A stretch of DNA of 64,000 bases from JAAZMI01 sp050948785 (GTDB taxonomy: Bacteria; Bacillota; Dethiobacteria; DTU022; UBA8154): the NCBI GenBank assembly GCA_050948785.1, contig JBMNEM010000005.1:194725-258724 (forward strand). Reading direction: 5' to 3'. A program made the position numbers and the translations under genes. The notes under the pieces were generated by a model. The model was not told the origin of the DNA and did not search any database. It saw only the letters and a list, made by a program, of their open reading frames with translations. This document shows, piece by piece, positions 62,283 to 64,000 of the stretch (positions are counted from its first letter, which is position 1; each line of letters starts with the position of its first letter).

Positions 62283-62640
62283 TTATAGGGTTACTGCATA
62301 TTCTTTAGCCACATCAATAACTATGTGGTGAAAACCTGTATCCGCCTCTTTTCCTATATAGCGGCGGTCAGTAATGGTAAAATCACCGGCTATGAGTAAA
62401 GCCACTATCTGATTTTTTCTGGCCATATAATTACCTTTAGCAAATAAAGAAATCCGAGCTTCCTGTAGGTCCATCTGAGGCAGATTGTCAGCAAAAAGGT
62501 CGAAGAGATCATTCATAGGGAGTAATTACTAGATACTCTTCGGGGGCCTGATCGCTGAACACTCCGGTTTCCATAGGAAGCCCGGTACTCATTAAAGTTT
62601 TTTTGAGGTCTCTTAAAATACTGTTATAGTTGTTCACCAT
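62283..62640 (-). CDS. Tail completion-like protein with +1 shift
   Basis: The first frame starts at ATG 62640 or GTG 62637 (GGGAGG upstream), MVNNYNSILRDLKKTLMSTG, and reaches EEYLVITP. The zero frame then ends in CCC TAT GAA TGA. Dropping one base at CCC T leads into MNDLFDLFADNLPQMD and on to 62283, giving a ~118-residue protein as usual for this phage gene position. Without the shift only two short peptides would form. Confidence 0.7.
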
Positions 62641-62652
62641 CTGCCTCCCTTC

Positions 62653-63084
62653 CTACGATTTATTGATTTCTTCATCCAGCTTCCTTTTCATAGCTTCAAT
62701 ACAGGCTTTTTTACTGGCGGTTTTAGCTGGTTTTAAGAATGGCTTAGCAGGTTGACCGGATTTACCATATTCCAGAATATTGGCGATCTTGGCATTGGAT
62801 TCCCCATCATCCCGGGGTTCATCAAAACCCACCTTGACGTTATAATTGCCGTTTCGATCCAGCCCTGCCGGGCTTACCCCCAAAGCTTTTATAAGTTCCC
62901 CGGTGGAGCGGGATTTTGTTTTCAGATTCCTGCCCACAACTGACTGTAGGTTAGCTTTCACTTTATCCGCTACCACCTGGCCGCCTTCCTCAAGCACCTT
63001 GGGTATAATTACATCGGTTTTATCTGCCAGAGCCGATACTTTTAATAAAAAGTCTTCCGGCATTTTATAACTTAATCTTCCCAA
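62653..63084 (-). CDS. HK97 gp10-like head-tail protein
   Basis: The 143-residue protein fits the HK97 gp10 family of head-tail or minor tail components. Typical segments are LEEGGQVVADKVKANLQS and SNAKIANILEYGKSGQPAKPFL, the latter being the diagnostic EYG...P..PFL part. It sits between head closure and tail completion genes. The frame is intact. Confidence 0.8.
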   Translation of the reverse strand: MGRLSYKMPEDFLLKVSALADKTDVIIPKVLEEGGQVVADKVKANLQSVVGRNLKTKSRSTGELIKALGVSPAGLDRNGNYNVKVGFDEPRDDGESNAKIANILEYGKSGQPAKPFLKPAKTASKKACIEAMKRKLDEEINKS

Positions 63085-63099
63085 TGCTCCCCCTCCCTT

Positions 63100-63429
63100 T
63101 TATGCCTTGGTGGGTTCCAGTTTTTTTGCCAAAACCTCAAGGTAGAGCCCTTTTACTTTTTCCACATTGAAAATGGTATAGCTCCCAGTATCACAGACCA
63201 GAAGCATTCCAGCTTTTAGCTCAAGGTCAGGAATCACCCGCAACTGGAACAAAGCATCGGCTTCGGTGTAGGCAGCTAGGTTAACCCATTTCCGGGAAGG
63301 ACGGCGTTCTTCCCGGTATGCCCGCGTACTGGCGATGATATTATCTTCTTTCTTCACAAAGCCTTCTTCGTCTTGGCTGGTGGTAGTCTCGATAATATCT
63401 ATTAGAGTTATCATTTTCCCAAAGCTCAT
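63100..63429 (-). CDS. Phage head closure protein
   Basis: The 109-residue protein (MITLIDIIETTTSQDEEGFV, then KVKGLYLEVLAKKLEP) matches phage head closure/SPP1 gp16-like proteins in size and place. ATG 63429 follows GGCGGTG. It joins the connector to the tail. Confidence 0.75.
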   Translation of the reverse strand: MSFGKMITLIDIIETTTSQDEEGFVKKEDNIIASTRAYREERRPSRKWVNLAAYTEADALFQLRVIPDLELKAGMLLVCDTGSYTIFNVEKVKGLYLEVLAKKLEPTKA

Positions 63430-63543
63430 CTATTTCACCGCCTTTTATTAAGGCTTCATCATATCCGTGGTTGCGATTTTTGCGTCTGCCTTTTCGGTAA
63501 CAGCGCTTCTGCCTTTTTCTTTGTCTGCCAAACTCTACTACTT
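63430..63543 (-). other. Short gap with competing small frames
   Basis: Two small frames lie here: MESVKVVEFGRQRKRQK (very basic, from 63556, overlapping the next gene) and a 27-codon frame LADKEKGRSAVTEKADAKIA. Neither can be confirmed. A short phage gene, possibly also shifted, may exist. Confidence 0.3.
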
Positions 63544-63861
63544 TCACACTTTCCACTCCCTTCCCATGCGCAAAAGAAGATGAACAGCGTTCCAGACCTG
63601 CTCCGAGGCCTTAACATTATCGCCGAAGAAACCGCCGGTAGAGCCATCCCGGGATTCGTAAAAGTGAGAGGAAAGCATAATGACAGCCTGCTGGGTGGTA
63701 GCTGACATTGGCTCTTGTTCATAGGTTCCTGAGCTTAAATGTTGAAAGCTCTCTGCATAGGAAATAGCGGCGGCGATATACATCTCCAATAACTCATCGT
63801 CACTATCATGGTCTAAAATAAGGTTGGCCTTAACCTTTTCAAGTAGTGTCATCTCCGCCAC
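63544..63861 (-). CDS. Phage head-tail connector (gp6-like)
   Basis: The 105-residue protein fits the phage_gp6/head-tail connector family: LLEKVKANLILDHDSDDELL at the start, AAAISYAESF in the middle and QAVIMLSSHFYESRDGS near the end. It forms the connector ring between portal and tail. The start is GTG 63861 or ATG 63852. Confidence 0.8.
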   Translation of the reverse strand: MAEMTLLEKVKANLILDHDSDDELLEMYIAAAISYAESFQHLSSGTYEQEPMSATTQQAVIMLSSHFYESRDGSTGGFFGDNVKASEQVWNAVHLLLRMGREWKV

Positions 63862-63870
63862 ATCCTTTCC

Positions 63871-64000
63871 TTATTCCCCTGCTGGAGCCACTATTTCAAC
63901 CATGAATTCAGTTTTCTCATAGCCGGAGGACCAGAGTGTAAAGAGCTTAGGTGTTTCTACAATTTCATCACACTTGAGCCACATGATGATATCTCCGTCT
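63871..64000 (-). CDS. Partial phage gene at the right edge
   Basis: An open frame from the window edge ends at 63871 with LFTLWSSGYEKTEFMVEIVA. The protein start is outside the window or at ATG 63985. Its position before the connector suggests a small head protein or the capsid C-terminus; I cannot tell which. Confidence 0.5.
   Translation of the reverse strand, partial: DGDIIMWLKCDEIVETPKLFTLWSSGYEKTEFMVEIVAPAGE

Noticed and set aside
63459..63722. Minus-strand frame MNKSQCQLPPSRLSL
   Set aside because: It is a shadow of the head-tail connector gene in another frame.

Overview
The window looks like a chromosomal segment of a Gram-positive, endospore-forming member of the Clostridia (a Peptococcaceae/Desulfotomaculum-like or syntrophic relative; this is inference). 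The support is strong AGGAGG-type ribosome sites with frequent TTG/GTG starts, two SPOCS (DUF3794) spore-envelope proteins, VanZ, DUF3786, DUF362, DUF3160 and DUF554 families, and a siphophage-type prophage with tandem serine recombinases. No tRNA or rRNA gene was recognised.

Positions 1-28 kb are mostly core-like, G+C-richer genes: secreted or lipoprotein genes (FG-GAP-like, DUF3160, CAP domain, beta-propeller), the two SPOCS genes, a short run for lipid-linked or envelope functions (glycosyltransferase, LPG-synthase-like membrane protein, UbiA-type phosphoribosyltransferase), a LexA/CI-like repressor, and a methyltransferase. This part is peppered with over 30 copies of a ~29-bp GC-rich hairpin repeat (arms CCAACCGCGGGG / CCTCGTGGTTGG). 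Copies occur singly, in clusters, and as two tandem arrays that share a 46-bp period. A RAYT-type Y1 transposase sits among them at 4.6-5.4 kb, so this looks like a REP/RAYT system. A VapBC module and two duplicated segments between 5.4 and 7.2 kb are bounded by these repeats.

Positions 25.8-38 kb carry remains of a surface-polysaccharide locus on the minus strand: a sugar-nucleotide dehydratase, galU, a galE 3' remnant and a sugar transferase cut by an insertion sequence. It is broken up by toxin-antitoxin and defence-like genes (HEPN/MNT, FRG, SEC-C, DUF2971, AAA and Schlafen-like remnants). Two near-identical IS256-family elements (35.6-37.0 and 41.7-43.2 kb, inverted) and one IS21 element (38.2-40.9 kb) lie here. 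The IS21 splits a DUF2971 gene with an 8-bp target duplication. A compact XhoI/PaeR7I-type restriction-modification system with a small regulator follows (44.5-47.2 kb).

Positions 47.6-64 kb are the end of a prophage, all on the minus strand. Read in transcription order (from 64 kb down) it holds head-tail connector, head closure, HK97-gp10-like, tail completion, major tail, tail chaperones G and G-T, tape measure, tail-associated proteins, holin, amidase, then three tandem large serine recombinases. The tail chaperone has a classic A AAA AAC site for -1 frameshifting. In addition, five places in this region need a +1 shift to restore a family-like protein, four at a proline codon (three of them CCC) and one at a G run. 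This set is the most unusual signal in the window, and is either recoding, decay or assembly error. A HEPN/MNT cassette with its own terminator and an orphan antitoxin with a toxin stump sit between the tail chaperone and the tape measure gene.
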